A stretch of DNA of 64,000 bases from Herbaspirillum sp. ASV7 (GTDB taxonomy: Bacteria; Pseudomonadota; Gammaproteobacteria; Burkholderiales; Burkholderiaceae_D), in contig NZ_JAELUH010000002.1 of the NCBI RefSeq assembly GCF_016429215.1, positions 124,001 through 188,000 of the forward strand, written 5' to 3'. The translations under genes were made by a program, and so were the position numbers. The notes beneath the pieces are model-generated. The model was not told the DNA's origin. It did not search any database and saw nothing but the letters and a program-made list of their open reading frames with translations. Every line of letters begins with the position of its first letter. Position 1 is the stretch's first letter. Positions 25,564-34,400 of the stretch are shown here, piece after piece.

Positions 25564-26712
25564 TTGCCACGATCCGACTTGACTACCGACGCCACCTTCC
25601 GCCTGGAAGCCTCCAGTCCGCCCATCCTGCATGTCGAGGGAGACTGGACCCTGCGCAACTACCGGCAGCTGGCACGCCAGATCGCCGAGCAACGTCCGGC
25701 GCTGGGCAAGGACCTGGCGCTGCGGTTTTCGGCACTGAGCGGCTTCGATACGGTGGGCGCCAAGCTGCTGGTCGACTTGCTGGGGGTTCCCCTGGCCCTG
25801 CAACAGACCACCGACGGCAGCGACCTGCCGCGCGCCTGGCGCGGCCTGCTGGCCGCCGTGGCCGAGGCCAAGGCCATTGCCATCCCCAAGGCGCCCAAGC
25901 CGCGCCAGGCCTGGATCACCGACATGCTCGCGCAAGTGGGCGCAACCATGCTCAGCCAGCGCGCCTGCGCACTGGGCCTGTTGGGCTTTACCGGGCTGTG
26001 CCTGCAGACGCTGCTCGGTTCGCTATGGCGCCCCTCGCGCTGGCGCATCACCGCCGTGGTGGCGCAGATCGAGCAGACCGGGCTGGATGCGGTGCCCATC
26101 GTGTCACTGCTGACCTTCATGGTGGGCGCGGTGGTGGCCTTCCTGGGGGCTACGGTGCTAGCCAACTTCGGCGCCAGCATCTATACGGTGGACCTGGTGG
26201 CCTTTTCCTTCCTGCGCGAATTCGCCGTGCTGCTGACCGCCATCCTGATGGCAGGGCGTACCGCCAGCTCCTTTACGGCCCAGATCGGCTCGATGAAGGC
26301 CAACCAGGAGATCGACGCCATCCGCGCCCTGGGCCTGGATCCGGTGCAACTGCTGGTCCTGCCGCGCATCATCGCGCTGCTGGTGGCGATGCCGACGCTG
26401 ACTTTCGTGGCCATGCTCTCGGGCCTGTTCGGCGGGGCCATGGTGTGTGCGCTATCGCTCGATATCAGCCCGGCCATGTTCATGTCGCTGCTGCAGCAGG
26501 ACGTGGGCATCCTGCATTTCGTGCTGGGCATGGTCAAGGCGCCGCTGTTTGCGCTGGTGGTGGCCATCATCGGCTGCAATGAAGGTTTCAAGGTCAGCGG
26601 CAGCGCCCAGTCGGTGGGCCAGCACACCACCTCCAGCGTGGTGCAGTCGATCTTCGTGGTGATCCTGCTCGATGCGCTGGCGGCGCTGTTCTTCATGGAG
26701 ATGGGATGGTGA
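25564..26712 (+). CDS. MlaE-type ABC permease with N-terminal STAS-like domain
   Basis: About 382 aa; start assigned to TTG 25564 because no ATG occurs early in the frame. The first ~100 residues (VEGDWTLRNYRQLARQI, LALRFSALSGFDTVGAKLLVDLL) resemble a STAS domain. Then the MlaE permease: IEQTGLDAVPIVSLLTFMVGAVVAFLG, EFAVLLTAILMAGRTASSFTAQIGSMKANQEIDAIRALGLDP, PRIIALLVAMPTLTFVAMLSGLFGGAM, IIGCNEGFKVSGSAQSVGQHTTSSVVQSIF. It is first in a four-gene MCE operon and overlaps the ATPase gene by 7 bp. Confidence 0.9.
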   Translation: MPRSDLTTDATFRLEASSPPILHVEGDWTLRNYRQLARQIAEQRPALGKDLALRFSALSGFDTVGAKLLVDLLGVPLALQQTTDGSDLPRAWRGLLAAVAEAKAIAIPKAPKPRQAWITDMLAQVGATMLSQRACALGLLGFTGLCLQTLLGSLWRPSRWRITAVVAQIEQTGLDAVPIVSLLTFMVGAVVAFLGATVLANFGASIYTVDLVAFSFLREFAVLLTAILMAGRTASSFTAQIGSMKANQEIDAIRALGLDPVQLLVLPRIIALLVAMPTLTFVAMLSGLFGGAMVCALSLDISPAMFMSLLQQDVGILHFVLGMVKAPLFALVVAIIGCNEGFKVSGSAQSVGQHTTSSVVQSIFVVILLDALAALFFMEMGW

Positions 26713-27545
26713 GCAGCGCGGAAAACATCATCGACGTGCGCGGCCTGCGCAACCAGTTCGGCAGCCAGGTGGTGCATGACCAACTGGACCTGCAGGTGCG
26801 GCGTGGCGAAATCCTGGGCGTGGTGGGCGGTTCCGGCACCGGCAAGTCGGTGCTGCTGCGGAGCATCGTCGGCCTGCAGCGCCCGGCCACCGGCCAGGTG
26901 CGCGTGTTCGGGCAGGATCTCTCGGCGCTGTCGGCCGAGCAGCGCTCGCGCTACGAGCGTCGCTTTGGCGTGCTGTTCCAGCAGGGGGCGCTGTTTTCCT
27001 CGCTGACGGTGCTGGAGAACATCGCCCTGCCGCTAATCGAATACGGTGGCCTCGACGCCACCGAGGCACGCGGCGTCTCCGCCATGAAACTGGCCCTGGC
27101 CGGCCTGCCCATCGCCGCTGGCGACAAGTATCCGGCCGAACTGTCCGGCGGCATGATCAAGCGCGCCGCCCTGGCCCGCGCGCTGGCGCTGGACCCTGAC
27201 ATCCTGTTCCTGGACGAACCCACCGCCGGGCTGGATCCCATCGGTGCGGCCGCCTTCGACCATCTGATCCTGACGCTGCGCGATGCGCTGGGCCTGACCG
27301 TGTTCCTGGTCACGCACGACCTCGATACGCTCTACGCCATCTGCGACCGCGTGGCCGTGCTCTCGGCCAAGCGCGTGCTGGTGGTCGATCAAATCGATGC
27401 GGTCGCGGCCTATCCCGATGCGTGGATACAGGAATACTTCCAGGGCCCGCGTGGACGGGCCGCCAGCCAGTCTGCCCTCCATGCCGATGCTGCCAACACC
27501 GCCAATGCCGGCAGTGCTGCCCCCTCCCCCCAAGGACAACATTAA
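26706..27545 (+). CDS. MlaF-type ABC transporter ATP-binding protein
   Basis: 279 aa. Walker A GGSGTGKS, Q-loop LFQQGALFSSLTVLENIALPL, signature LSGGMIKRAALARALAL, Walker B ILFLDEPTAGLDP, H-loop VFLVTHDLDTL. The MKRAALARA variant of the signature is typical of the MlaF/Ttg2A group. ATP hydrolysis would drive lipid movement through the MlaE-type permease encoded just upstream. It overlaps the next gene (TAATG). The last ~30 residues are Ala/Pro-rich. Confidence 0.93.
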   Translation: MVSSAENIIDVRGLRNQFGSQVVHDQLDLQVRRGEILGVVGGSGTGKSVLLRSIVGLQRPATGQVRVFGQDLSALSAEQRSRYERRFGVLFQQGALFSSLTVLENIALPLIEYGGLDATEARGVSAMKLALAGLPIAAGDKYPAELSGGMIKRAALARALALDPDILFLDEPTAGLDPIGAAAFDHLILTLRDALGLTVFLVTHDLDTLYAICDRVAVLSAKRVLVVDQIDAVAAYPDAWIQEYFQGPRGRAASQSALHADAANTANAGSAAPSPQGQH

Positions 27546-28462
27546 TGGAAACCCGCGCCCACCACGTCCTCATCGGACTGTTCACCCTGCTGGTCGCCGC
27601 TGCGGCACTGGTGTTCTGCCTGTGGCTCACCAAGGCCGGCCGCGAACGCGACGTCGACTACTACACCGTCATCTTCAACGAGGAGGTCAGCGGTCTCTCC
27701 CGTGGCAGCCCGGTACAGTACAGCGGCATCAAGGTCGGCGACGTGGTCAGCCTGACCCTGGATCCGGACGACCCGCGCAAGGTCCGTGCCCGCATCCGCG
27801 TGACCGGCCGCGCACCCATCAAGGAAGACACCGGCGCCAAGCTGGCCCTGGCCGGCATCACCGGCACCGCCCTGATCCAGTTGACCAATGGCTCGCCGCA
27901 AAGCCCGCGCCTGGTCTCCAAGGACGACGAGGACCCGGTCATCATCGCCTCGCCTTCGCCGCTGTCCTCGCTGCTATCCAATGGCGAAGACCTGCTCACC
28001 AACGTCAATGAGGTGCTGCTCAATGCCAAGAAGTTCGTCGCCCCCGAGAATGCGCGCCGGCTCACCGACACGCTGGCCCACCTGGAACAGGTGACCGGCG
28101 CCCTGGCGGACCAGCGCAACAACGCCGGCCGCGCCGTGCAGGAGCTGGCCGAGGCGGCACGCCAGGCCAACCTGGCCATGCAGTCGGCCAACCAGCTGCT
28201 GGGTACGCGTGGCGCCGACGCCATGGGCAACCTGCAAAAGGCCATGGCCTCACTGGCGGCCAGCAGCCAGCAGATCGAGAAACTGATCCAGCAGAATCAG
28301 GCCGCCCTGAACAGCGGCGCCCAAGGGGTGGCCGATATCGGCCCGGCCATCAGCGAACTGCGCGGCACGCTGGCCTCGGTACGCGCCATCAGCCACAAGC
28401 TGGAAAACAATCCCGGCGCCTACCTGCTGGGCAACGACAACCTCCAGGAATTCAAACCATGA
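27545..28462 (+). CDS. MCE (MlaD-type) substrate-binding protein
   Basis: 305 aa; ATG 27545 overlaps the ATPase stop. A single N-terminal membrane anchor (HHVLIGLFTLLVAAAALVFCLWL) is followed by the MCE domain (~38-120: YYTVIFNEEVSGLSRGSPVQYSGIKVGDVVSLTLDP, GITGTALIQLTNG) and a long helical C-terminal part (~190-290) that should form a periplasmic hexameric barrel and coiled coil. It ferries lipids between the inner-membrane ABC core and the outer membrane. Partner genes are on both sides. Confidence 0.92.
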   Translation: METRAHHVLIGLFTLLVAAAALVFCLWLTKAGRERDVDYYTVIFNEEVSGLSRGSPVQYSGIKVGDVVSLTLDPDDPRKVRARIRVTGRAPIKEDTGAKLALAGITGTALIQLTNGSPQSPRLVSKDDEDPVIIASPSPLSSLLSNGEDLLTNVNEVLLNAKKFVAPENARRLTDTLAHLEQVTGALADQRNNAGRAVQELAEAARQANLAMQSANQLLGTRGADAMGNLQKAMASLAASSQQIEKLIQQNQAALNSGAQGVADIGPAISELRGTLASVRAISHKLENNPGAYLLGNDNLQEFKP

Positions 28463-29070
28463 CCACCCTGCTCTTGCTCCGGCGCACTGGCCTGCTGGCC
28501 TGCAGCCTGGCCCTGGCGGCCTGCTCCATCCTGCCCAAGGCGGATCCGCAGACGGTCTATCGCCTGCCACCGGCCAGCACCAGCGCTGCCGCTAACACCG
28601 GCAGCAGCGACCCGCGCGCCCTGCGCATCGCCACGCCCTACGCCAGCCGCAGCCTGGATAGCGAACGCATCCTGGTGCTGCCCGAGGGGGATGTGGTCAA
28701 GTCCTATGCCGGCGCACGCTGGAGCGATCCGGCACCGGTGCTGGTGCGCGAGCGCCTGCTGGAGGCCTTCCAGGCCGATGGCCGCTTTGGCAGCCTCTCC
28801 GGCGACCAGAGCAATATCGCCGCCAGCATCGAACTGGCGGGCTCGCTGCTGGCCTTCCAGAGCGAATACCGCAACGGCGTGCCGACCATCGTGATCGTCT
28901 ACGATGCGCGCATGATCGACACCGCCACGCGCCGGCAACTGGCGGCGCAGCGCTTCAGCGTGACCCAGGCGGTAGCCGGCAGCCAGTTGCCGGAGGTGGT
29001 GAGCGCCTTCGGCCGCGCCAGCGACCGCCTGGCTGCCGAGGTGGTGGCGTGGGCGGCCTCGATCCGCTAG
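28459..29070 (+). CDS. ABC-type transport auxiliary lipoprotein (PqiC/YmbA-like)
   Basis: 203 aa lipoprotein: lipobox LAAC at the end of a short hydrophobic signal (LLACSLALAACS). The body matches the PqiC/PF03886 family (YRLPPAS, LRIATPYASRSLDSERILVLPEGDVVKSYAGARWSDPAPVLVRERLLEAFQADGRF, ASIELAGSLLAFQSEY). As last gene of the MCE operon (4-bp overlap with the MCE gene), it is the presumed outer-membrane dock for the MCE needle. Position after a permease-ATPase-MCE trio is the common order for this family. Confidence 0.9.
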   Translation: MTTLLLLRRTGLLACSLALAACSILPKADPQTVYRLPPASTSAAANTGSSDPRALRIATPYASRSLDSERILVLPEGDVVKSYAGARWSDPAPVLVRERLLEAFQADGRFGSLSGDQSNIAASIELAGSLLAFQSEYRNGVPTIVIVYDARMIDTATRRQLAAQRFSVTQAVAGSQLPEVVSAFGRASDRLAAEVVAWAASIR

Positions 29071-29071
29071 C

Positions 29072-29092
29072 CGCTGGCCACGGTGGCCAGCG
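29072..29092. terminator. 9-bp hairpin between convergent lipoprotein and lrgB-like genes
   Basis: CGCTGGCCA (29072-29080) and TGGCCAGCG (29084-29092) form a perfect stem with a 3-nt loop, placed between two convergent stop codons. No U-run, so a bidirectional end-structure is likely but not certain. Confidence 0.5.
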
Positions 29093-29095
29093 ACC

Positions 29096-29839
29096 TCACT
29101 GGCCGATCCAGCGCAGCATCAGCGGCATCGCCACCGGCACCAGCACGGCCGTGAAGACACCGTTCAGGCCCATCCCCAGCCCGGCGAAAGCCCCCATCTC
29201 GGCACTGACCTGCAGGGCCCGCGCCGTACCGATGCCGTGCGAGGCCACGCCCAGCGCAAAGCCGCGTACCGGATGGCTGTCGATGCGCAGGAAGTTGAGG
29301 ATATAGCGCGCCAGCACCGCCCCCAGGATGCCGGTGCAGATGACCAGCACCGCCGTCAACGAGGGCAAGCCGCCGAAGCGCTCCGAGATCGCCATGGCAA
29401 TCGGCGTGGTGGCCGACTTCGGCGCCAGCGAGACCATGACCTGGCGCGACGCGCCCATGGCATAGGCGATGCCGACCGCCGTCACCACGGCCGTGACGGA
29501 GCCGGCCGCCAGTCCCAGCAACAGCGGCAGCACCGCACGGCGGAAGTTGTGCCACTGCTTGTACAACGGCATGGCCAGCGCCACCGTGGCCGGCCCCAGC
29601 ATGAAGTGGACGAATTGCGCGCCCTCGAAGTAGGTCTTGTAGGGTGTGCCGGTGATGACCAGGATGCTCACCACGATGGCGATGGCGATCAACACCGGAT
29701 TGGCCAGCGGATTGAACCTGAGCCGCTGGTACAGCTGCAGCGCCACCAGGTAGGCCACCAGCGTGGTAGTCAGCCCCAGCAGCGGCGAGGCCGCCAGGTA
29801 GACCCAGACATCGGTGAGCCGGTGCAGGCCGGGGATCAT
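29096..29839 (-). CDS. LrgB/CidB-family membrane protein
   Basis: 247 aa with about seven membrane segments. Family blocks: YFEGAQFVHFMLGPATVALAMPLYKQ, SLAPKSATTPIAMAISERFGG, GVASHGIGTARALQVSAEMGAFAGLGMGLNGVFTA. LrgB/CidB proteins work with LrgA/CidA, encoded just upstream with a 4-bp overlap; described as holin/antiholin-like or as three-carbon (pyruvate/lactate) transport-related. The window's LytS/LytTR pair is 23 kb away and not clearly linked. Confidence 0.92.
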   Translation of the reverse strand: MIPGLHRLTDVWVYLAASPLLGLTTTLVAYLVALQLYQRLRFNPLANPVLIAIAIVVSILVITGTPYKTYFEGAQFVHFMLGPATVALAMPLYKQWHNFRRAVLPLLLGLAAGSVTAVVTAVGIAYAMGASRQVMVSLAPKSATTPIAMAISERFGGLPSLTAVLVICTGILGAVLARYILNFLRIDSHPVRGFALGVASHGIGTARALQVSAEMGAFAGLGMGLNGVFTAVLVPVAMPLMLRWIGQ

Positions 29840-30210
29840 GGCTGCTCCCGGTCCTGGTCAGCCGCCGGACGCAGCCGCTTCATCGCCCACTGCGTCACCA
29901 GTGCGCCCACGGCGATGGCCAGCACGGTACTGACCACCAGCGCCACCACGATGGCCCAGAGGTCGCCCTTGAGCTGGCCGCTGGCGGCGATCACCCCTAC
30001 CCCGGCCGGCACGAACAACAGCGACAGGTGTTGCAGGATGCCCCAGGAAGTCTGCTCCATGAAGTCGGCCAGGCGCGGATACAGCAGGAAGGACAACAGC
30101 AGCAGCAACATGCCGATCACCGGCCCAGGAATGGGCAAGCCCAGCAACTGGGCCGCACCTTCACCCAGGCACTGGAAGACGAGCAGGAGAGCCAGGGAGC
30201 TCAGGTTCAT
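29836..30210 (-). CDS. LrgA/CidA-family membrane protein
   Basis: 124 aa, four membrane helices. Contains LPIPGPVIGMLLLLLSFLLYP and LLFVPAGVGVIAASGQLKGDLW, the core signatures of CidA/LrgA. It is the first gene of a two-gene operon with the LrgB-like gene. The pair influences autolysis or pyruvate handling in other bacteria; role here not determined by sequence. Confidence 0.92.
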   Translation of the reverse strand: MNLSSLALLLVFQCLGEGAAQLLGLPIPGPVIGMLLLLLSFLLYPRLADFMEQTSWGILQHLSLLFVPAGVGVIAASGQLKGDLWAIVVALVVSTVLAIAVGALVTQWAMKRLRPAADQDREQP

Positions 30211-30343
30211 GGCGGGCCTTCACGGAAAAAGATAGGTTGGCGGAGCAGGACGGAAGGTGAACAATCCAGCCATTCCTGTCCCAGCGCCTGATTCTATGTT
30301 TTTTGCGTGACGCGAGGCAATGCATGGCCCCGCCCCGTCCCGC

Positions 30344-31156
30344 TCACCCGGCCAGGGCGACCAGGCCCGCACAGAACAACAAGCCCGACACGATGCGCTG
30401 GAACCACAGCGGCGAGAGCAGTCCATAGAGACGCTCGCCGACATACACGCCACCGGCGAAGGCCGGCACCAGCCAGGCGGTCATTTCAAGCTGGTCCACG
30501 CCGACCTGGCCATCCCAGGCCAGGATCAGGGCTGCACCGGCGAACAGCACCATGAAATAGGCCAGCAGGTTGGCGCGTAGCCGCGCCGTCTGCTCCTGCA
30601 CTGCCATCGCGATGCCGCCCGACCCGACGCCATTGAAGTAGTACACCGCTGCCACCCCGCCGATCCCGCACAAGGCGGTCATCATGCCCGAGACCGCACC
30701 GGCGGCCAGCGTCGGCGTGACGCCGCCGCCATGGCGCCAGCGCCAGCCCAGCACGTGCAGTGCGGTAACCGCCAGCACGCACACACCGATCAGGCGATGC
30801 AGATCCGGGAGCCGTCCGCTGGCGATCAACTGCACACCCACGGCCGTGCAAGCCAGCGCGATCGCGGCCAGCGGCAAGACAGTGCGCCAATGCGCACGCG
30901 CTATCCACTCGCGCCAACCCTGCAGCGACGCAGCGCAGTTGACCAGCACGATCAGGGCTGCGGCTTGCGGTGATGGCAGCGCCAGACCGAACAGCGGTGC
31001 CATGACCAGCGCCCCGCCAAAGCCGGTCACGCCCTTGGTCAGGCCCGCCAGCAGGCTGGCCGCCATCAGCGCGGCGATCAGGGAATGCGACGGGCTCACG
31101 CGCGCCACCCGGCGGCGCAACTGCGCAATGAAAGAGAGTGTGAGGACATGGCGCAA
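30344..31156 (-). CDS. TauE/SafE-family sulfite/sulfonate exporter
   Basis: 270 aa with about eight membrane segments and the duplicated TauE/SafE signature: AGLTKGVTGFGGALVMAPLFG in the N-terminal half and AAGAVSGMMTALCGIGGVAAVYYF in the C-terminal half. In taurine-degrading bacteria these proteins export sulfite or sulfoacetate released during sulfonate breakdown. It is divergent from the tauABC operon, which supports that role. The first ~20 residues are basic; a slightly later start is possible. Confidence 0.87.
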   Translation of the reverse strand: MRHVLTLSFIAQLRRRVARVSPSHSLIAALMAASLLAGLTKGVTGFGGALVMAPLFGLALPSPQAAALIVLVNCAASLQGWREWIARAHWRTVLPLAAIALACTAVGVQLIASGRLPDLHRLIGVCVLAVTALHVLGWRWRHGGGVTPTLAAGAVSGMMTALCGIGGVAAVYYFNGVGSGGIAMAVQEQTARLRANLLAYFMVLFAGAALILAWDGQVGVDQLEMTAWLVPAFAGGVYVGERLYGLLSPLWFQRIVSGLLFCAGLVALAG

Positions 31157-31556
31157 TCATTGCATTGGCCATCTCGGGCACATAAGACCAGGGAGAGCTT
31201 TCCATGGAGCCAGCCGATACGGCACGATGCTTCGACAGCGCGCACGAAAAAGGTGCCGCCGGGTCCGCGCTTGCACCAAGGCTGGCGTTCGCTGCGCCAA
31301 GGCCAGGCCGGCCTGCGCAGCAAGGGCGCGGTCGCAGCGGCCACGTGCCGCATATCTTCGCCGCTGACGCGCCCCAGACCAGCGCCGGCATCGCTGGTCC
31401 AATCGAAAGAGCGCCGTGGCTCCATCGGCTGGCGCGCTTTCTGCGTCACAGTAGCTGCGTTGCCAACACCGTACCGGGCAACCGCGCTCCTGTCGCAGGT
31501 CGCGTTCCCAGCTCGCATCTCCACGTCACGAACATCACGATATCGAGGGGTTACAC
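31157..31556. other. 400-bp divergent regulatory region between the TauE/SafE gene and tauA
   Basis: No gene-like frame with proper codon bias. It should contain the divergent promoters and the binding site of the MocR-type regulator encoded after tauC, but no strong palindrome or sigma-54 motif was recognised. Confidence 0.4.
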
Positions 31557-32597
31557 ATGAAAGCATCCGTATTGCGCCGTACGCTGTCCCGCCTGCTGGC
31601 CACGGCCTGCCTGTTCTGCGCCACCGGCGCCGCCACCCTGGCCTTGGCCGCCGACAAGGAAGTCACCATCGCCTACCAGGACATGATGGTGCCCTGGCGC
31701 TATGCCCAGCAACTCGACGAAGTGGCCAAGGAAACCGGCTACAAGGTCAGCTACCGCAAGTTCGGCGGCGGTGGCGATGTGATCCGCGCCATGGCCTCGG
31801 GCAACGTACAGATCGGCGAGGCCGGCTCCAGCCCGGTGGCGGCGGGCCTGTCGCAGGGCTTGCCGATCCAGCTGTTCTGGATCCTCGACAACATCAACGA
31901 CGCCGAAGCGCTGGTGGCCCGCAATGGTTCCGGGGTCAGCTCGGTGGCCCAGCTGAAGGGCAAGCGCCTGGGTGTGCCGTTTGTCTCCACCAGCCACTTC
32001 CACGCGCTGATGGCGATCAAGCAGGCTGGGCTGTCGCCCTCGGACGTGAAGGTGCTCAACATGCGCCCGCCTGAGATCGCCGCTGCCTGGGAGCGTGGCG
32101 ACATCGACGCGGCCTATGTCTGGAATCCGGTGCTGGCCAAGATCGGCGCCAGCGGCTCGGTAGTGACCAGCTCGGGCAAGATCGCCGCCCAGACCGGCAT
32201 CGCCACCTTCGATGGCTTCGTGGTCAACCGCGAGTGGGCCAAGGATCACGAGAAATTCATGCTCAGCTTTACCCGCATCCTGGCCAAGTACGACGCCATG
32301 TACCGCACCAATCCCGCCCAGTGGACCGGTGACACCGCGCAAGGCCGCGCCGTGGCCAGCATCTCCGGCGGCGAACCGGGTGAGGTGGCGGCCGCGCTGA
32401 AGCTCTACCAGTTCCCGACCCCGGCCGAGCAGGCTTCCACCAAGTGGCTCTCTGGCGGCAAAGATGCCGGTGCCGTCAAGTCCCTGCAGGCAACGGCCGA
32501 GTTCCTCAAAGAGCAGAAGACCCTGCAAGCCACCCTGCCGGATTACTCGGTGGGCGTGACCGACCAGTACGTCAAGGCGATTGCGGCCGCCAAGTAA
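31557..32597 (+). CDS. tauA: Taurine ABC transporter periplasmic binding protein
   Basis: 346 aa with a signal peptide (LATACLFCATGAATLALAAD). TauA-type blocks: VTIAYQDMMVPWRYAQ, VSYRKFGGGGDVIRAMASGNVQIGEAGSSPVAAG, LKGKRLGVPFVSTSHFHALMAIKQAG, VLNMRPPEIAAAWERGDIDAAYVWNPVLAKI. First gene of tauABC. It captures taurine or related sulfonates in the periplasm. Family alone would allow other aliphatic sulfonates, but linkage to a TauR-like regulator and TauXY-like dehydrogenase favours taurine. Confidence 0.92.
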   Translation: MKASVLRRTLSRLLATACLFCATGAATLALAADKEVTIAYQDMMVPWRYAQQLDEVAKETGYKVSYRKFGGGGDVIRAMASGNVQIGEAGSSPVAAGLSQGLPIQLFWILDNINDAEALVARNGSGVSSVAQLKGKRLGVPFVSTSHFHALMAIKQAGLSPSDVKVLNMRPPEIAAAWERGDIDAAYVWNPVLAKIGASGSVVTSSGKIAAQTGIATFDGFVVNREWAKDHEKFMLSFTRILAKYDAMYRTNPAQWTGDTAQGRAVASISGGEPGEVAAALKLYQFPTPAEQASTKWLSGGKDAGAVKSLQATAEFLKEQKTLQATLPDYSVGVTDQYVKAIAAAK

Positions 32598-32647
32598 GAC
32601 GCTGGCCAATCGACCACGTCTCCCCCATTCATCCCAGGAGAGCGACC

Positions 32648-33433
32648 ATGCTAGAAATCGACCAGGTCTCGATCGAATACCCGGCCCGCAAGGGGCCTCC
32701 CAGCCTGGCGCTGGACCAGGTCTCGCTGGCCATCCCGGCTGGCGAGTTCGTGGTGGCGCTGGGCGCCTCCGGCTGCGGCAAGACCACCCTGCTCAACACC
32801 ATCGCCGGCTTCATCCCGCCCACGCGGGGCGAGATCCGGCTGGGCGGCGCGGTCGTGGAGGGCCCGGGTTCGGATCGCGGGGTGGTGTTCCAGAAGCATG
32901 CACTCATGCCCTGGATGAATGTGGTGGAGAACGTCGAGTTCGGGCTCAAGCTGCGCAAGGTGCCGTTGCACGAACGGCGCCGCATCGCGCTGGAATGTCT
33001 CAACAAGGTGGGGCTGCTGCCCTCGGCCTACAAGCAGGTCTACGAACTCTCCGGCGGCATGCAGCAGCGCGTGGGCGTGGCCCGTGCCATCGCCTCCTCG
33101 CCGTCGGTGATGCTGCTCGACGAGCCCCTGGGCGCGCTCGACGCCTTCACCCGCGAAGCCATCCAGGAACTGCTGCTGGACCTGTGGAACACCTCGCAGG
33201 GAGTGTTCTTCTTCATCACCCACGATGTCGAGGAAGCCCTGTTCCTGGCCACCCGCCTGATCATCATGGCGCCTCATCCGGGGCGCGTGGTGCATGACCT
33301 GCCCATGCCCTTCGCCCGACGCTACCTGGCCTCGCGGGATGCGCGCGGTACCAAGGCCGATCCCGAATTCATCGCCGCACGCGAGCACGTGCTGGCGCTG
33401 GTCCACCAAACCTCTGCTGCAGGCATGCACTGA
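32648..33433 (+). CDS. tauB: Taurine ABC transporter ATP-binding protein
   Basis: 261 aa. Walker A GASGCGKT, Q-loop VVFQKHALMPWMNVVENVEFGLKL, signature LSGGMQQRVGVARAIA, Walker B VMLLDEPLGALD, H-loop FFITHDVEEALFLATRL. Resembles TauB/SsuB ATPases in length and in the C-terminal FARRYLASRDARGTKADPEF region. GGAGAGCGACC precedes the ATG. Its stop overlaps the tauC start (TGATG). Confidence 0.93.
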   Translation: MLEIDQVSIEYPARKGPPSLALDQVSLAIPAGEFVVALGASGCGKTTLLNTIAGFIPPTRGEIRLGGAVVEGPGSDRGVVFQKHALMPWMNVVENVEFGLKLRKVPLHERRRIALECLNKVGLLPSAYKQVYELSGGMQQRVGVARAIASSPSVMLLDEPLGALDAFTREAIQELLLDLWNTSQGVFFFITHDVEEALFLATRLIIMAPHPGRVVHDLPMPFARRYLASRDARGTKADPEFIAAREHVLALVHQTSAAGMH

Positions 33434-34332
33434 TGAACACCACCACCGCCACCCCCATGAGCACCGACCCGCACGATCCGCTCGACGGCCAGACCGCCCC
33501 ACGTCCGGCCGGGACCGTGGCTCATCCCCGCAAGCGCCGCGCCCGCAACTACGGCGCGCCGGGCCAGGGCAGCACCTGGGCCATCAGCACCCTCACCATC
33601 ATTGCACTGCTGCTGTTGTGGTGGCTGGCCACGACGCTGCACTGGATCAAGCCGCTGTTCCTGCCCACTCCGCAAGCCACCCTGGACGCCCTGGTCAGCG
33701 CCCTGCGTGGCCAGACCCAGGGCGATACGCCGCTGGTGCAACATGTGCTCATCAGCATCAGCCGTGTCATGGCAGCCTTCCTGCTGGCGGTGGCGACGGC
33801 GGTGCCGGTCGGACTGGCCATGGGCAGCTCACGCATCGTGCGCGGCATCGCCGACCCCATCATCGAGTTCTACCGACCATTGCCGCCCCTGGCCTACCTG
33901 CCGCTGATCGTGATCTGGCTGGGCATCGACGAGAGCGCCAAGATCACGCTGATCTACCTGGCCTGCTTCGCCCCGCTGGCCATGGCGGCCAAGGCCGGCG
34001 TGCGCTCGGTAGCAATCGAGCAGATCAACGCCGCGCGATCGCTGGGTGCCAGCCACTGGCAGGTGATCCGCCTGGTGGTGTTTCCGGCGGCCCTGCCGGA
34101 AATCCTGACCGGCATGCGTATCGCCGTCGGCTTCGGCTGGACCACCCTGGTGGCCGCCGAAATGGTGGCCGCCACCGCCGGCATCGGGCAGATGGTACTC
34201 AACGCCTCCAACTTCCTGCGTACCGATGTGGTCATCATGGGCATTCTGGTCATCGGCGTACTGGCCTTCATGATCGACCTCATGATGCGCAAGATGGAAC
34301 AGAAGCTGATCCCATGGAAAGGCAAGATGTGA
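33433..34332 (+). CDS. tauC: Taurine ABC transporter permease
   Basis: 299 aa, six membrane segments after a 45-residue hydrophilic N-terminus. EAA-loop: EQINAARSLGASHWQVIRLVVFPAALPEILTGMRIAVGFGWTTLVAAEM. Other TauC blocks: FLPTPQATLDALVSAL, GLAMGSSRIVRGIADPIIEFYRPLPPLAYLPLIVIWLGIDESAK, TDVVIMGILVIGVLAFMIDLMMR. Forms the membrane channel for the TauA-TauB system and overlaps tauB by one base. Confidence 0.93.
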   Translation: MNTTTATPMSTDPHDPLDGQTAPRPAGTVAHPRKRRARNYGAPGQGSTWAISTLTIIALLLLWWLATTLHWIKPLFLPTPQATLDALVSALRGQTQGDTPLVQHVLISISRVMAAFLLAVATAVPVGLAMGSSRIVRGIADPIIEFYRPLPPLAYLPLIVIWLGIDESAKITLIYLACFAPLAMAAKAGVRSVAIEQINAARSLGASHWQVIRLVVFPAALPEILTGMRIAVGFGWTTLVAAEMVAATAGIGQMVLNASNFLRTDVVIMGILVIGVLAFMIDLMMRKMEQKLIPWKGKM

Positions 34333-34400
34333 GCGCCGCACGCGCGCCTGCTGGCACGGATCCTGCGACACCGCAGGCTTTGATCCAGCGGAGCAGAAGC